64,000 nucleotides of DNA from Burhinus oedicnemus (Eukaryota > Chordata > Aves > Charadriiformes > Burhinidae), in assembly GCA_008921705.1 (NCBI GenBank), contig VFFE01007836.1, positions 1,351,602 to 1,415,601 on the forward strand, read 5' to 3'. The notes below the pieces were generated by a model, which was not told the DNA's origin, made no database searches, and was given only the letters and a program-made list of their open reading frames with translations. Positions 26,345-40,348 of this stretch are shown here, one piece after another. The stretch's first letter is position 1. Every line of letters begins with the position of its first letter. A program made the translations under genes and the position numbers.

Positions 26345-26423
26345 GCCTACACTGACTATACGTAGGCTGTCTGTGAAGGCAGCCCAGAGAAACTAGCTCA
26401 AAATCTACGTTGTAGGGGTCTAC
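26345..26423. repeat. small inverted repeats with CTAC/GTAG units
   Basis: GCCTAC (26345-26350) faces GTAGGC (26362-26367). GGCTG a few bases later faces CAGCC around 26379-26383. CTAC and GTAG recur at 26405-26415. The theme is similar to the inverted repeat at 1541-1626 and may be a decayed DNA transposon. The arms are very short. Confidence 0.25.
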
Positions 26424-27047
26424 ATTTATACAGATTAATCTGCTGTTGCGTCTTTATATTTGAGGAATAAATGTGATTGCAATGTCATCTGTGGGATTTC
26501 ATTTTATTGTTTTTCCATACTGATTTGCATGAAAGGGAGAACCATACTACTTTTAAACTGGGGAAAACGGCAACAAACTGTGGTAGGGCTATTGAATTTT
26601 CGGAGCCTTATTTCTTTGCACTTATGGTGCAAATATGCACATTTGTTTGATTTTGTATTTCACTCGAATGGGCAAGGAAGAGAGACATTCTCTGTGGTTC
26701 AGAGAGAACATCTACTCTTACAATTTGTAAACTAAGGGGGGAGGAAGTAAAAGGAAATGTCTTTTATGTATATTGTAGCCTTTGCACGTTTGGCTCCCAG
26801 CTTCATTCTACCTGCGTATGATTCCTGAAAGATAGCAGTACAGCTAATAGGACTACAGCCACTTTATGTGAATGTATACTTCTTTGTCTCGCTAGAATCT
26901 GTCTCTCCACAATACTTCGTCTCTGTAGTACAGGTTTGACAGTAGCAGTGTAGTCGGTCTTGTCTGGCGCATGCAATGGGCCTCACTGCTGTAAAACTGA
27001 CACAAGAATGGAGTGCAGCTGATTTTTCCAGAGTTTTCGTCAGTGCG

Positions 27048-27086
27048 TTTTTTTTTTTCCTTTCTTTTTTTCTTTTTTTCTTTTCT
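27048..27086. repeat. polypyrimidine tract (T with interspersed C)
   Basis: A pure pyrimidine stretch of nearly 40 bases, mostly T with single or double C. On the minus strand it translates as a lysine/arginine-rich run inside a spurious open frame. Confidence 0.85.
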
Positions 27087-29825
27087 GTGAGGAGAAATAA
27101 CCCATTTGAACAAAAGAATTTTCCAACTCTTTTATTGTCAGATGGCCTCTGTGGTCCACAGTCCACCCTTATTAAAATGTACTGAGCTGTCAGATCAGAC
27201 TGATCTTTTCTTAATGAAAAAGGAAAATAATATGACAAAGAAAAGTCGTCTTGTGAAATGATGCCGGAGAACAATTTCTCATTGATAAAATTGACGTTGT
27301 AAAAGAAACAACCAAATTTGAGAAATTTGAATGGTTTCAGAATATCACAGAAAGAGTTATGCCAGGAAAGCAAGTAACATTTCTCTTTCCATCACTTCAC
27401 TTAGTATTTAATTTGTCTTAAAAATTGCTCTATAAGGTTGTAATCTTGGCCTCACTGAAACCAAATAGGTTTGATTTCAAAACTCGAATCTCATTAGTCC
27501 AAGGCCAGAAGAGAATCATAACCGTTTTTCTTAAAGCAATTTATGAACTATTAAGCTTCCTTAGCTTACTTCTCTGCTACTATTTTATGTTATTGTGGTC
27601 TTGACCTCTTAAATCTACATTTGAAGAAATCATTGTTCTGGTTATAGTACCTCATGTCTCTGATACAACTCCTTCCCAGTCACTGAGTCATCTTCTGGTT
27701 TTAGATTTTACTTCTCTTTAGCTGATTGTTATGACTAAATCCTACTGACTTTCTTCCCACAGCTCTTGTCACACTCTACGTAAAGTGGGAAATAATGCAT
27801 GCTTTTTTTATAACGTGTATCATGCCTTTCTCTTTTCACCCAAAACACAGGGAGAAAATACCTGGAAAGGGTTAAGGGAGAGAGCTAAAAAGTGCTAGGG
27901 ATAGGCTAAATGGGAAGGAGCTGGTGCTGCAGCATGTCCTTCCCTGGTGTACCAGCCCTGCCTGAAACTGTATCAGCTGTCAATTATTGATAGAAAAATT
28001 TGTTTCCAGAGGGCTGACTCTTCAGATAGTGTCAGCAATGCAACGCTAACAGTAAATGATTTAATTTTGCTACTTCTACTGCAGAATTATTTTAAATCTG
28101 TTTCCGTATCAGTGGGAGGTCCTGGTGTGACTGTTTATTCTGCAGTATGTAATCTTGTCAGTTAAATCCATGATAAATAAACATTTTGCACACTTATCAG
28201 TAATTAGTATGCAGAAGAATTAGGTGCATCATCCTGCCACATGCTGCTGCTAAGGTGTTTTTGTTTTTTTTTTCCTCACTATTGCTCTCTATTGCAGTCT
28301 ATGTTAATTGAAATACATTACCTTCAGTTTGAATGCTTATGCATTCTGTCCACCACATATATTTTGGAATTATTTCTTTTTCCAGGATCCTGGCTCCTTT
28401 TCTCTGTTTTTATGCTCTTTCACATCCATCCTTGAGCTCGCAGTTTATCTTTCCTTATAATAGAGAACTGGATTCAGGAGAATCTTCTGAATACAGTAAA
28501 TCTTGATCCCTTAGCTAGACAAAATGTGCTTCTGGAGAACAGCATGAAGCTTTTTCTGTGGCGATATATCTATAGATCACCTGCACTGTAATCCCTGTTT
28601 CTGACCCTGTGCATTCTACGTGAGCTATGAAATAGAAGCACTGCCTCTAGACAGCCAAGCAGTTCTGAAAGTGATACTTGAAGCTTAAAATCTCTGTGAA
28701 GAAAGAGAGAAATTCAGAGGCGACACAGTTATTTTTTGCTGTGATCTCTACTGTGCTGAAGGTTTGATTTAAATGGACTATAGTTTTGATGTGGATGAGG
28801 CATGGGTTGGTCTTGTTACCTAATGAATCTGTGTCTTAATTATATTCCTGAATTGTGCCTCCAGCAGGGCTGTTCTGGAATTGAAACACTATGATATAAG
28901 GTCCACAAAAGTTAACAGAAGTGTCGATCTTCTCCATAGCCCAATGAAGGAAAGATACTGTTACATATGGCTTGATCTCATTTACGCTATAGGCTTGAGA
29001 AAAATTTTGTACTTTGTGTACATTTCTTCCAAATGATGGAACTGGGAAATTCCCTGGAGAAAAGCTCTTTCTTCGTCTGAGCAATCAAAGGAGCATAAAA
29101 AATTGGGAAGTATTTTCATATTTGTGAAATAATATCAGAGTCCTGGATCAATAACCAACTATGAATCCCAGTTGATTCTCCATTTCTTTCTGTTTGGATT
29201 ATCAATGGTCTTCTCCTTTATTCTCATTTGCGTTAACATTAAACATTTCTGAAAGATTTATTCTTCTTGTTAATAGGTGTGTTGTAACTTTTCCATACCT
29301 TTGTATTTATAAATACATTTGGCTTAGTTTGGTGCATTTCTTTTTTCCTTGTCTGTTGTCATCAGGTAAATATGACACTCCGTGACTACAAAAAAATTCT
29401 ATAATATGAATGTTGTGATATCTCTGAGAGAGTCAGAAGCACAAAACAATAAACATTGTAATTTTCAGCCTAAGATAATATGATTAAAAAAATGTGTGTG
29501 GATCAGTTCTCAGTCATGTTTTATTTTGGGTGGTGGTGGGGTGTGTTGCTATAACATAATAAGAAATTAATCTATTTGTTTCTTTTGCGTATTTGAAAAC
29601 CAGTTAACTTTGCAGCCAGCATGTATTTGACTGTATAAGTTTATGACTTTCTGCTGTGTTAAGAGTACACCTTTAAAAGATGTAAGATTAAACCAATGTA
29701 AAATCAAATTGAGGCCTGCTAAATGAATTGAATATCCCACTGCTGTAGCCTCTGCCTGAGGACTTTTATTTCAGTACACTTCTCAAGTGTAGCTCTTAAC
29801 CAACACACAATGACCTTGTTTTTTT

Positions 29826-29889
29826 AAAAAAAAAAAACAACAAACCAAACAACAAAAAACCCAAACAAACCACCAAACACACACTCCAC
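29826..29889. repeat. A-rich then A/C-rich low-complexity tract
   Basis: An A12 run is followed by CAACAAACC-type A/C repeats and then CACACAC. It is purely low complexity and could be a degenerate simple repeat or an old poly(A) tail. Confidence 0.8.
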
Positions 29890-31526
29890 AGCCAATTGCT
29901 TTTAAGTGTTGCTTTTTGGGAGCTGACCAAGATGGATGAGGACAGGGCTAACTGTGATACTGTTCCAAACTTGGAACTGTGCTGCTGCTGTGATTAAAGT
30001 CATGAAGGCAAATAGCCATGCTTAGGGTGGTTATCTACTCAGATTTTGTGGTTATTTTAAACTGCATTAAAAGCTATGATGCCATTGTCAGTATGGTCTC
30101 TGTACCTCAGAGGCAATGTATGATTACTCAATAAATAATCTGTTCAATACTAAAGGGTTGCATCAGTCGTGCTGTACTTATCATTCAGAAGGTACATTAT
30201 TCTGATCTCATGACTTCAAGCATATCCCAGAAAATTACTTTTTGGTAGGCTATTCTAATGCTTTGTTCTTTTAAGCAAAAATTAAAGATAGAGTGTATAA
30301 AGTCTGATGCACTTCATTTTTCTTTCTTGTTTTGCGTGTTCAATTTAGGGTCAATATTTAAGGCCTGTTATTTTTCTGTGCTTTCTGACTACATGCTGTA
30401 TTTCTCTACAGGTGAGCGGTATATACACAAAATATTCCTATAGTAGGATACTGGAGTCTCATCTCATTACTGATGGGGGTCGTGACTCTAGATCCCCTAC
30501 AGTGGATAAAAATAGCGTGACACAGAGGGTTTGGACCCAATCCAGCCTTTTAAAGGAATTTTTATAAATTGGGTCATTTCCAGTTAGAGAAGCTTCTGAG
30601 GACTCAGATCCTTTTGAAACTGCTGATTTTCTCCTGTTTTCATTTGCAAAAATATTTTCGTGTCAGTGGTACCCCATTGAGCCCCAAATACTAAGCTGTG
30701 GGGAGGAAAGCATGTTTCTGCTGAAATGTTTTATAGCTGCTGGAGTTTCTGGCTGGCTTTATCAGCTGTTTGTAAAATATTACTAGCACGGAGTGCTGGT
30801 GTTGCAGTAGTCTTAGTGATACTGTAGGCCAACTATGAGTATTTCTGACTGTCATTTATTCTTTACAGAGTAGAAGTATATGGCACAGTCATTAAAATAT
30901 TAGAGGTCTAGCAACCCTCATACAAGTATTCCCAGCGGAGCTGAGCAAACTGATTGGAAGTGTCAGTATAATATGATAAGCAATTTGGTGATCACGTATA
31001 AGCAACTTTCTTGTACTTTCATGGTCAAGAAGACTTTGAATAGATGTTTCTTGTGAGTGCACTTGGTAGCTTATTCAGGGCCTGATTTTTGTTTAACGTT
31101 CTCGCATCCGGTACTGAAACTGCAGGCTAACGTCTGCCAATTTATATTTCAGGCTGCTGTGGGAGCATCATCCTTGTTGCTAAACTAGAAAACGTTGTTA
31201 TGTAGCAGCATGTGAATTAGGCTGATGTAATTCTCCATCAGAGTTCTCGTGGGCCTTGTGTGATGACTGCAGTCCACGTTTAGAGACGCTGAAATAGATC
31301 CATGAAGTGTAGGTCTGTAAAATAGAAGATATAGTGGCGCAGACTTCATGTGGGGTGAAGACGTGGCTCTTGCAACACACAGCACCTGTAGCAATGATTT
31401 TAACCATATTTGTGTTCTTGTGTCCCTGAACTTGAGGCTGTTTTCATGCCAAGCCAATGCCACCAAGTTGAAGCAAGGGGGGGAGAATCTGATGTGTGAG
31501 GGCAAACCTTCTAAATATAGCCTTTT

Positions 31527-31562
31527 CCCCCTTCCCCCCCACCCTTTCCTCCCCCTTTCCCC
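31527..31562 (-). repeat. G-quadruplex-forming tract (G-runs on minus strand)
   Basis: The + strand has C runs of 5, 7, 3, 2, 5 and 4 separated by one to three bases. The minus strand therefore has at least four G runs of three or more with short loops, meeting the usual G3+N1-7 rule with room to spare. On the transcribed TTLL7 pre-mRNA it is C-rich, so any quadruplex would form in the template-strand DNA. Confidence 0.75.
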
Positions 31563-34500
31563 AGTAAATCTCCTCCCAGGGGCTGTTTATAATATAAGGA
31601 ATCATTGCAAATACATCAGCTTCATTAAAGGATTAGTGCTTTTTCTGTTATACTAAGACAACTATGCTGATACATGTAAAATATTAAATTGTGCTATCTT
31701 GTAGATCCCTAAGATCTCTAGCTCTTGCTAGAGAAATAAATCTTTTGAGAAGTGAATGACAGAAAAAGAAAGGAATAGTTTAATTCCAGCAGTGATTAGC
31801 GTGTGTGTATATCACACCCTGTGATACATGTTGGTGTATGTTGACATGCTGTAATGAAGAGCATGGATGGCACGCTGCAGAGTCAAAAGCAGAGCAGAGA
31901 TGTTCTCACAGGTGCCACAACTCAATTCCTCTCCTAACTCTCTGGTGGTTACCCTTTCCCCTGCCAAAACCACACTGTTAATGTCAGACTTCAGTATTGC
32001 TGTTACACATAATCATTATTGCACATTATCATCTCTGTTTCTCTCATTAGCGGCCATGGCTGTCTCACCACAAAGAGAGTTGGCCCTTAATGTGCGGCAG
32101 TCTCTAAGTCAGCACGGCTTCCTGCACTCATGGTCCCCAAGACAGAGCAAACAAGGGTCCTTCAGCTGTTTGTTTTAAAGGGAATGCTTCATTTGAGGTG
32201 ACAGGGGTCCAGCCCTCGTATGGGTGGTAGGTATCATGCCACTCAGCTGTCACTTGCAGAGCAGATGTGGCCAAAGCACTCTGACGTAGTGTATGTTTCT
32301 AGGCTGAAAATGCCTAGATCACTCCAATGCTATTTTAAATGAAGGTGGAATGATTGTTGGTGTTGCTGAGGTAGGTAGTTATACTAAATAGAGATGGGTT
32401 TCCATTCAGCAGTGTTCAGTGGAACTTCAGTTCAGGGGCTAGGAATACTTTCTGTTCTAGAGTTAGTGAAATGCTGTGCTGCTGACAGATTTATAGTTAT
32501 CAATGCTTACCGAAGTGGTGAACAGTAGTACAAGACCTATGCATTGTCTATGCATTTTCCTGACAGAGTACAACATTAAAGCTGATACTTTTTTAGCAGT
32601 GAGTGATGCAGATGTGTATTTTCTGAAATTAAGATTTTACTGTATAAAAACATGATTGTGCTTTGATTTGCTTGAGCTTTTTTGCCCATATTTTTCCTTG
32701 CCATTATGAATGCTAAATGATGTTTATTAAAGTTCCCTGCACTTTATTTGTGTTATTGTTTTGTAAATCATACAGGTTCTTTTCACTTGCTTTGCCAATT
32801 AATATATTTCCTATGCTTCACTGAAAAACAAAAAGGTTCAGGCACTGTCCTGTTTATTGTAGTCTTCTAATTTGTCTTGCTTTCTTTGATGTCCCTCTTT
32901 TTCAATATTGGGAACATAAATGTGAAACTCTATACTACTCATTTTGCTAACAGTCTGAAATATGTTATCATATTAAAAAGGGCTTTTGAAGGGTGAGAAT
33001 GAGCCAACAGATAGTCACATTGTGTGCTCTGCTGTGAAAGACACTTTGGAGGTCATTTTTTAAAGAGAAAATCAATCTTCAGCTTTGAAAGCTTTGAAAT
33101 TGATTTAAATTTGACCAAGGATGTGAAGGTTCCTTTCAGAAAATGAATGAATGAGACAGCAAAAAGAAGCAATATTGCTTCAAGATGACGCTGAAAAGAA
33201 AAAGATTGCTTCTGTGCCCAATTCTGATCTCTAAATTGTGAGTATGAAGTGATTAATTTCAGTAAAACACTTATATTGTGACACTTCCACCGTCTTAACA
33301 GCTTCTAATAAATTTCCCATTTTCCGTGTCAGAGGTATATATTTACTGTTTCATCAACCTTTTGTGGTAATAAACAATGAAAAAACCCAACCCAAAGCTG
33401 TGAAGTGAAAAGTCAGGAAAAACCAAAAGAAAACCTCCCATAAACTGAAACTGCAAAGTTCTGAGGCTGTGTGCTGATGCGCATGGCTGAGCCTTGGAGC
33501 TGGCGTTGGAGTGATGTCTTCTGACCAGACTCCAGCCATTTAAGATAACACACCTTTTATGTTCTCCAGCAAAAGATACACATTCACAACTGTGACACAG
33601 ACTCTGTTTTGCATTATGTTTTGAAGGTAGACTTGGAAGGGTCAGGATAGTTTATACTTTCGATATTACTAAATAGGCACTGTAAAATTCTGTTTATTAT
33701 ATAAGCGGTGTTGCAGAAGACTAAGACTGATTCTAGGGCCTTTACTGATAGGGGTCTCCAATGGGAAATGGCAGTTGTAAGGTTAAACTCGCACTAAAGT
33801 AACTAACTTGTGGATTCAGAGGTAGAGTGCTGTTGCCATAGCTTGGTTTGGTTGTTTCAGTAGTTTGGTAGTTCAGAGATGTTTTGGAAGTTTTAGAAAT
33901 GCTGGCCATTTGGATAAACTAATTCAGAGAATTGTTTTACAGAACTGCATGATTCAAAAAAGTTTTAAGTTGTGTAAATCATGCTGTTTGTATTCTTGTG
34001 TAGGTTGTAGCTGTCCATTTAGCAAATCAAATGCCTGAGAACACTGAACATTCACTTCATCTGAAAGAGCTGCTGAATAAACATCTCATCTTATTTGATG
34101 GCGAGAGCGAAGGCTGTTGAAATTAATAGATTTCCTTTGACTTCAGAATATTTTGAACCAAGCCGTAACGTGTGTGCATTTTTAAGCCAGCACAGATAGC
34201 CTATTAAAAACAAGCTTATCGCTTTGACACATTGAGCCTCAAAATGAGGATTGCTTTTTACATCCAGAATTTCTCTATAACAGTGAGAACTTGCCACCAA
34301 ATTGTTTTTTTAGCGTGTTACAAAAAACCTGCTTGGTTGTAGCAGGAACACTTCAACATAAGTTTTGTCAAGACACATATTAAAAAAAATTGCAAAAGGG
34401 TATGATGTTTTTAATTCTGTAGTTTAATTACTGCAAATTGCTGTTACCTTGCTGTTTGAGGGTGGTAGTGAAGAAGGCATTTTTATCTATTGTAATTTCT

Positions 34501-36737
34501 GTTAAAGTCTTGCTCTCACTTTGAATCTGCATTTTATAGCTTAATTCCAGATCAAGAGTAGATTATAGTTTTGTATAACTGTAATAAAGACCCCCTCACT
34601 ATGGTGTATCCGGACTTTCACACTCTAAGATCTAAGGGAGCAAAAAACTTAATTATTTAGGTCAAACTGAAAAAAACAGAACTCGGATGTTTGCTAGGTC
34701 AATGCTCTGAAGACTATTTTCACTTCTTTTTTTAATGTTTCTGTGAAATTTTTGTTACTTTAATTTTCCAGCAAATTAGGGAGTGGGGATTGCAGCACTG
34801 TGATGTTGTCCTTCCATCCCTATGGTCATCTGCCAAGTTCTGTAGCTATATCTTCAGCGTGTCTCCATTTCAGAGTGAAAGCTCCTTATGTCAGGAGCTG
34901 TGTGGATTTCTTCCCAGCTACTGTGCATTTCCAGACAATTTTGACAGCACTGAGTAAATTGCATTAATGGGCTCAGAGGAAAGCATTCTTCTAGTTTTAA
35001 AATCTATTCTAAAATATTCCACTGTTGGTGAGTGATTACTTGTCTCTACACAAAGAATGCAGGAAATTAAAATAAAAATGACAATCTAGTTTTTGTTGCA
35101 TTTCACCTATATAATTAGGAAGACATTTAAGAAATGTTAGTTGTCTTTGAAAGGTCTTGTCATATGGGCCATGGCTTACGATCTGAAATCACATTTTCAG
35201 TTCATATATGTGAAGTTAAGCTCATGCATAATCCATGGAGCTTTTCAAACTGGTCACCTGTAGTGTCACAATAGATAGAAGGAAGGAGAAGGTTCACATT
35301 AAAAACAGTGCCTTGAGTGATACTGTTGTCTCTGCTTTGGAACATGGAGTATTTTGATAGTAGATGATTCTACCATTCTTAATGCTTAAATCTGTTAGAT
35401 TAAATCTATTTTAAATGTGCATATGCAATCTAGTCTCTTTTTGTTCAGGTACACGGTAGTGGTTTCACAGTTACTGGTATGATCCAAGTTAGCTTGAAGA
35501 ATCTCATTGACTTGAGTGTTCTTTGGAATAGATTCTCAAGTTGCACCACTTTATTTTAAGTTTGATTTGATCCCCCCTTCTATATTTTGATCTGATTAAT
35601 TCAACCTTTTTCTAGGACGCTTACTCTATGGGGGTAAAAAAGGGCTCTGATGGCATGCAATTCATATTTAGAGATTAAAAATAACCTTTTCAGCTCCACA
35701 CTTCATCGGGATGCAAAGTGAAGGATCATGAAAGGCAGAGGTCACTTGTGAGCAGTATGGAGCAAGTAACTTAGGAAATAAGAGAGAGATGTGTTTAAAA
35801 ATACTTCGATATAATCTAGGCCAGAAAAATATTTTTCAGGCGATTTACTAACTTCTTATGATACACTTAATTTGTGTAACAGCAAAAAATACTCTTAATA
35901 TTTTCTTTTCTACAAGATATTACAACTTGTTACTAAGGAAACATGGATCATTCTGTTAACTATGAAATCACTTCTTCCTACTGTCCCCTGCTCTTCACTT
36001 GGGCACCCTCATACCTTGCTCAGACTGTTCCCTTAGATGGACTCGGGCATCTGCTTTGGTCCCTGTTGGTGTGCAACGCTTCCCTCTCCAGCAAGAGTAC
36101 CCTACCTCTCCTGTCCCTGGAGGAAAAAAGCTCCTTTTTTTTTGTTCCTCCTTCTGTCTCTTTCTAGGACAGGATTGTGTGCAGTGTCTCTCTCTTGCTG
36201 GCTCTCTCACGCCTTTGCCAGGCAACAGTAAAGATAACATCTCATCTTTTTTTTCCCCGTAGAACACTTTTATTCAAAGTGCTTGTTTGTATAAGAATGT
36301 GCTAACCCGATGAAGAGGCATTCATTTCTTCTTCACAAGTCTTTCTCCATTTGTAGGTTAACCATTTTTGTTCAGCCACCCTTGAATCAGTATGGGTGAG
36401 CAACAACCCTTCACCAATTTGTGCATATTAGATTTCAAGAGGGAAATGGTATATACAGCAGAAACTGTGATCCTTTTCTGTCTGAGTGAATTCAGAGATT
36501 CCCAATAGATGACTTGCCAAGGTTAAGCAAGCTCCGTCAGTCCCAGTTTGGAAATAGAATACTTTCTTCCATGTTGTTAAAAGCAATCTTTTAGAAACAG
36601 GTCTTACAGGTAGGTTACTAGAGAGATATGCCTCTACATTGTTGTAGCTGAACGCGAGTTATAGGTTATGCTTATTTTATAAGTAAAAACTTCTCACAGT
36701 TGTAAGAAGCTGACTTGGAATTTGATGTACTTGTAAC

Positions 36738-36885
36738 CCGACAATGCTGCTGCCGTTACTGTTGCGTGATCCGGTGGGCCCTGCACTAAGCTCTGCCCTG
36801 TAACAGGCCGTTCCGTCGGGGTGGCAGAGGCTGCCGCAGACTGGTCTGCGCTGCAGGTCTTTTTCCTTCAGCATGCCCGAGCCGA
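36738..36885. promoter_or_regulatory. orphan CpG cluster in intron 1
   Basis: Eleven CpG dinucleotides occur in about 148 bases, while the flanking kilobases have almost none. The cluster is about 3.7 kb before the first coding exon. It could be a small alternative promoter, an intronic enhancer kept unmethylated in the germ line, or part of an unrecognised GC-rich repeat. No splice donor or start motif assigns it to an exon. Confidence 0.4.
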
Positions 36886-37445
36886 CTGTGCTCTGACTGG
36901 GAGTAGGGCTGGGCAATAATAACAAATCAAGAGATGTGAGCTAGAAAAAGGTGCCTGGGGAGGACCTGGGTCAGAGAATGAAGTAACTCTGGGTTGATTT
37001 CTGCTGTATAGAAGTCAAAAAGAGGAATGACATGTGGGAGCTTGTGGCTGCCAGGGCCTGTGGCATTGCAGTGTTGCATCTCGGTGGTCTGTCAGTGTGT
37101 GCTCCTCTCCTTCCAGCTCCCTCCCCGCAGAAACAGCCCTTCATTTATTGCTCTCGGAGGTGTATTCCTGTCTCTCCCAAGTGACCCATTCCCTCAGTTA
37201 GACAACTGCTCATCTAAAGTCTAGTCTGAGGAACAGTTGCAGTTTACTTGGGAGGATTGCAGCTTCCTCAGCAGCCTGGTTTTCTTGCTGCAGAATTGGA
37301 ACTTCTCGTGGTGCTGCACTGGGGACATACAAAGCAGGGAGGTCTAAGCAGGAGCAAGTCTGCTGCTCCCATGGCTTTGCCTACAACTCACAGCTAGCGC
37401 TCTGGGTGATGTGTTCCCCCAGATGAGATGCTGTACCTCTCATCT

Positions 37446-37454
37446 GTCACGTGA
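37446..37454. promoter_or_regulatory. USF/TFE-type E-box in intron 1
   Basis: GTCACGTGA matches the extended E-box consensus of USF and MiT/TFE factors. It is about 560 bases after the orphan CpG cluster. This is only a motif match. Confidence 0.2.
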
Positions 37455-39148
37455 TGTGGTGGGAAGAAAAGCTGAGACTGTCCAATTTCATTGGACCTGT
37501 ATTCGCCCTTTGGAAAGGAGATGGTTCCACTAGGAACAAAGGAAAGGATTGCATCTTATGTAAAATATTTTGGAAAACTACTTCTAATTTAGAACCACTG
37601 GTATTCAGTGGTATTCAGTGAAATGGTTGTTTGGAGATGGGCAACTTAAGAGAAGTGAAGCAATTGTAAAATAATTATTGGCATAAGATAATGCTTGCAA
37701 AAAGTAAAAATCCTAGAGTAAGTTTGAATACAGAGTACAGTGATGATCCCTTTTGTCTTTGAAGAATTCAGTTTAAATCAGGATTTGACAAATAGACTGC
37801 ATGTGTCTTTCTTTGTAACAAGATTTGACATCATTAGAGGAGTACATGCTTCAGCTGTGATGATAAAAATTATGTTATCCATAATCCTGTCAAGAAAAGA
37901 GTTACTTCAATGTTCGACTTGCAGAGATTTTTGTGGAGAGTTTGTCAGTCTAATTACTTTGTTTTCCATATGGCCAAAATACTAATTGTCCATAGAATAG
38001 TCTAAAGGTGACCATAAATCTTTGCCATCAATGCATGTATGTGTGCTAAAAAGTTGACTGGTTCAAAGTAATGAACCCTGACTGTTGGTGCTTTTTATTT
38101 AAACTTAAAAGAGTACTCTTCTCAAAAGAGTAGAATAGTTTCTGTAACAAGACAAACAGTAATTCAACAAGGTAGTGCAGTTTGGAGCTTTATGGTCCAC
38201 CTTCAGAATACAATGTGTTATAGTAACTTTGGGCAGATATTTTTCTGTTATTGTAAGCTGAATGAAAGCTCTATGAGCTGCTTGGTTTTTATTACCATAT
38301 CATAGCTTGTAAATGATGCTGTATTAGTAAGGGCTGGCATTTCTCACAGGGAAATGTTAGTCGTCTTGACATTCTTCCAAATTTGTTAAAAGTTTTTAGC
38401 TACTATAGTGGAGGAACAACTGCTAGGCATTTGTGTATGTGCACAGAACTCCTTAATTGGCTAACAGATGTACTTCAGTATTATTCCCAGGAACTAAACA
38501 TGTCTTGTACTCTGGTGGTATTCTTAGCTTGAGAAACAGATTAACATGCAATATTCAGTGAGTCATTGTGCCCAGCACTGCTTTTCCTTCACAGTGGTTT
38601 TGAGGAGGATGAGTGCTTTGCTTTCCCAATCTCTGTGTCTAATTTTAGTAGGCCAGCAGGCAGGAGGACTTTCAGGCCACCTTCTCAGATGATGACATCC
38701 GAAACATTAAAACTGCAAAATGACCTGCCAGTTTTAGTTCAATTTGGGGACGTTTTTCTTAGTGAGTTCTGGTTCAGCAAGTATGTTGCAAGTAGGTATG
38801 GCTGGGTGTTACTACCATTCTGTCAAACGTCGTGTATAAAACATCTCCTGCTTTCTGGATAAATACACAGGATCATGTTTTAGTGTTAATTTGTGGCATT
38901 CCAATAAATAGATATGAGAGAGATCTGGTTGTCTTATTACAAAGCAGAATTTGGCCCCTAGTACATTGGCGACAGCCATAAAAGAACCATAACCTGTTCT
39001 TTTTATCCTTTTGTGTTAATGGACTGTTAAGGGTAAATTTCTGTCTTGAAAGGAAATAAGATCTTGCAGCTCAAGGTATCTGCTGTTATATTTTCTTACT
39101 AAGAGGGTGACTTGTTCAGAATATAATTGCATCTCTCTCTTTCTGACG

Positions 39149-39164
39149 TGTGTGTGCACACACA
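39149..39164. repeat. (TG)4(CA)4 palindrome
   Basis: Sixteen bases, alternating purine and pyrimidine, self-complementary, and preceded by an ACG step. Such sequences can adopt Z-DNA or a small cruciform. Confidence 0.7.
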
Positions 39165-40328
39165 AAAATAAAAAATGAGGATTTATAAGTACATGTTTTG
39201 GTAATTTTGATACCACACATCTTGACCAGTCTTGTGACCAAATATGTTTCACATCATAGGTCATGGCTGAATTTGACTTTACTGTAATTTTCTGCTATTT
39301 ACGGCAGAAGAAACTCTTCATGCTCTATATAAAGCTATTTTAAATAAGTTTTGCAGTCACCACAATGGCAATATAAACTAATCTAAAGCTAGTGTAAGGA
39401 ACTTTCGCCACACATAATTGCAGAAAAGAAATGGAAGCATTTAAAAATCAGTGACTTATATTGTATATGTTTTGAAAACTTGTAGATTTGTTTGAGGCAG
39501 CCTGCCAAAGACAGCATTTGTTTTCTCGTAGACTTTGTTATAACAGTGCTGCATGCCTGAAGTCATGTAGCAGTGTGATTAGAAGCATTTTACTCCTGAG
39601 GGTTTTTTCCTACTATATTAGCCCATTGTTCTTATGTGCTTAAGCTGTACTTAAAAAACTTTTTAGTATGTGGGATTTTCACATGTGGTTGTGTATTCAT
39701 AGAGAAAAAAATTTGAAATTTTGTATCAGTGTAGACTGATAATCAATGTAGAAAAATAATTACTCATTTTAGAAACTGACAATTTAGATACTTGCCAACC
39801 CAAAGTGTCTTTGAAATTATGTCTGTTGTGTCATGAAGTGGTCATGAAATTGCAGCCATGTGTTACCAAGTGATTGTTGGGCAATTGCTTTAAAAAATAT
39901 TGAAAAATGAAAAAGTGGAAAAAGATTATTAAGGTGATTTCAGTTATTTCCCATTTGGTACCTGAAAACATATAACAAAGCATGTCTGATTTTAAATTTT
40001 TAATTAAAAATGGTTTAAAATTGCTATAAATTCAGTGACCTCTGTGGAGATAAAAGTTTGTGGTATTGATTGAACTCAGTGTTACCTATTTTCATGCCCA
40101 AAATCTCGCATATGCAAATGAAAATAAGAAAATGAGGTAATATAATCTCATTTTGAAACCTAATACTGCAAAATGTTTTTTCCCAGAAAGAAAACAATTG
40201 AATTGTAATGAACAAAGTTTTGTATTTACAATAAGTTGATCAATTTTTTAAAATAAGCATTACATTTGACTTGTTTTTAAAAGCATTTCCATATTTAGTT
40301 TTCTGCTGTTTATATTTTTTTCGGATTT

Positions 40329-40348
40329 NNNNNNNNNNNNNNNNNNNN
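40329..40348. other. 20-base run of N (sequence gap)
   Basis: Twenty undetermined bases sit in T-rich sequence 36 bases before the splice acceptor of the first coding exon. The gap probably reflects a poly(T) tract that failed to assemble. A length of exactly 20 suggests a placeholder, so the true intron length here is unknown. Confidence 0.98.

Noticed and set aside
26864..27373. Minus-strand open frame of 169 codons
   Set aside because: It includes a lysine/arginine run translated from a polypyrimidine tract and has no recognisable domain or splice context. It looks accidental.
37597..37620. Direct repeat of GTATTCAGTG
   Set aside because: A two-copy 10-bp repeat is a common slippage product with no further structure.
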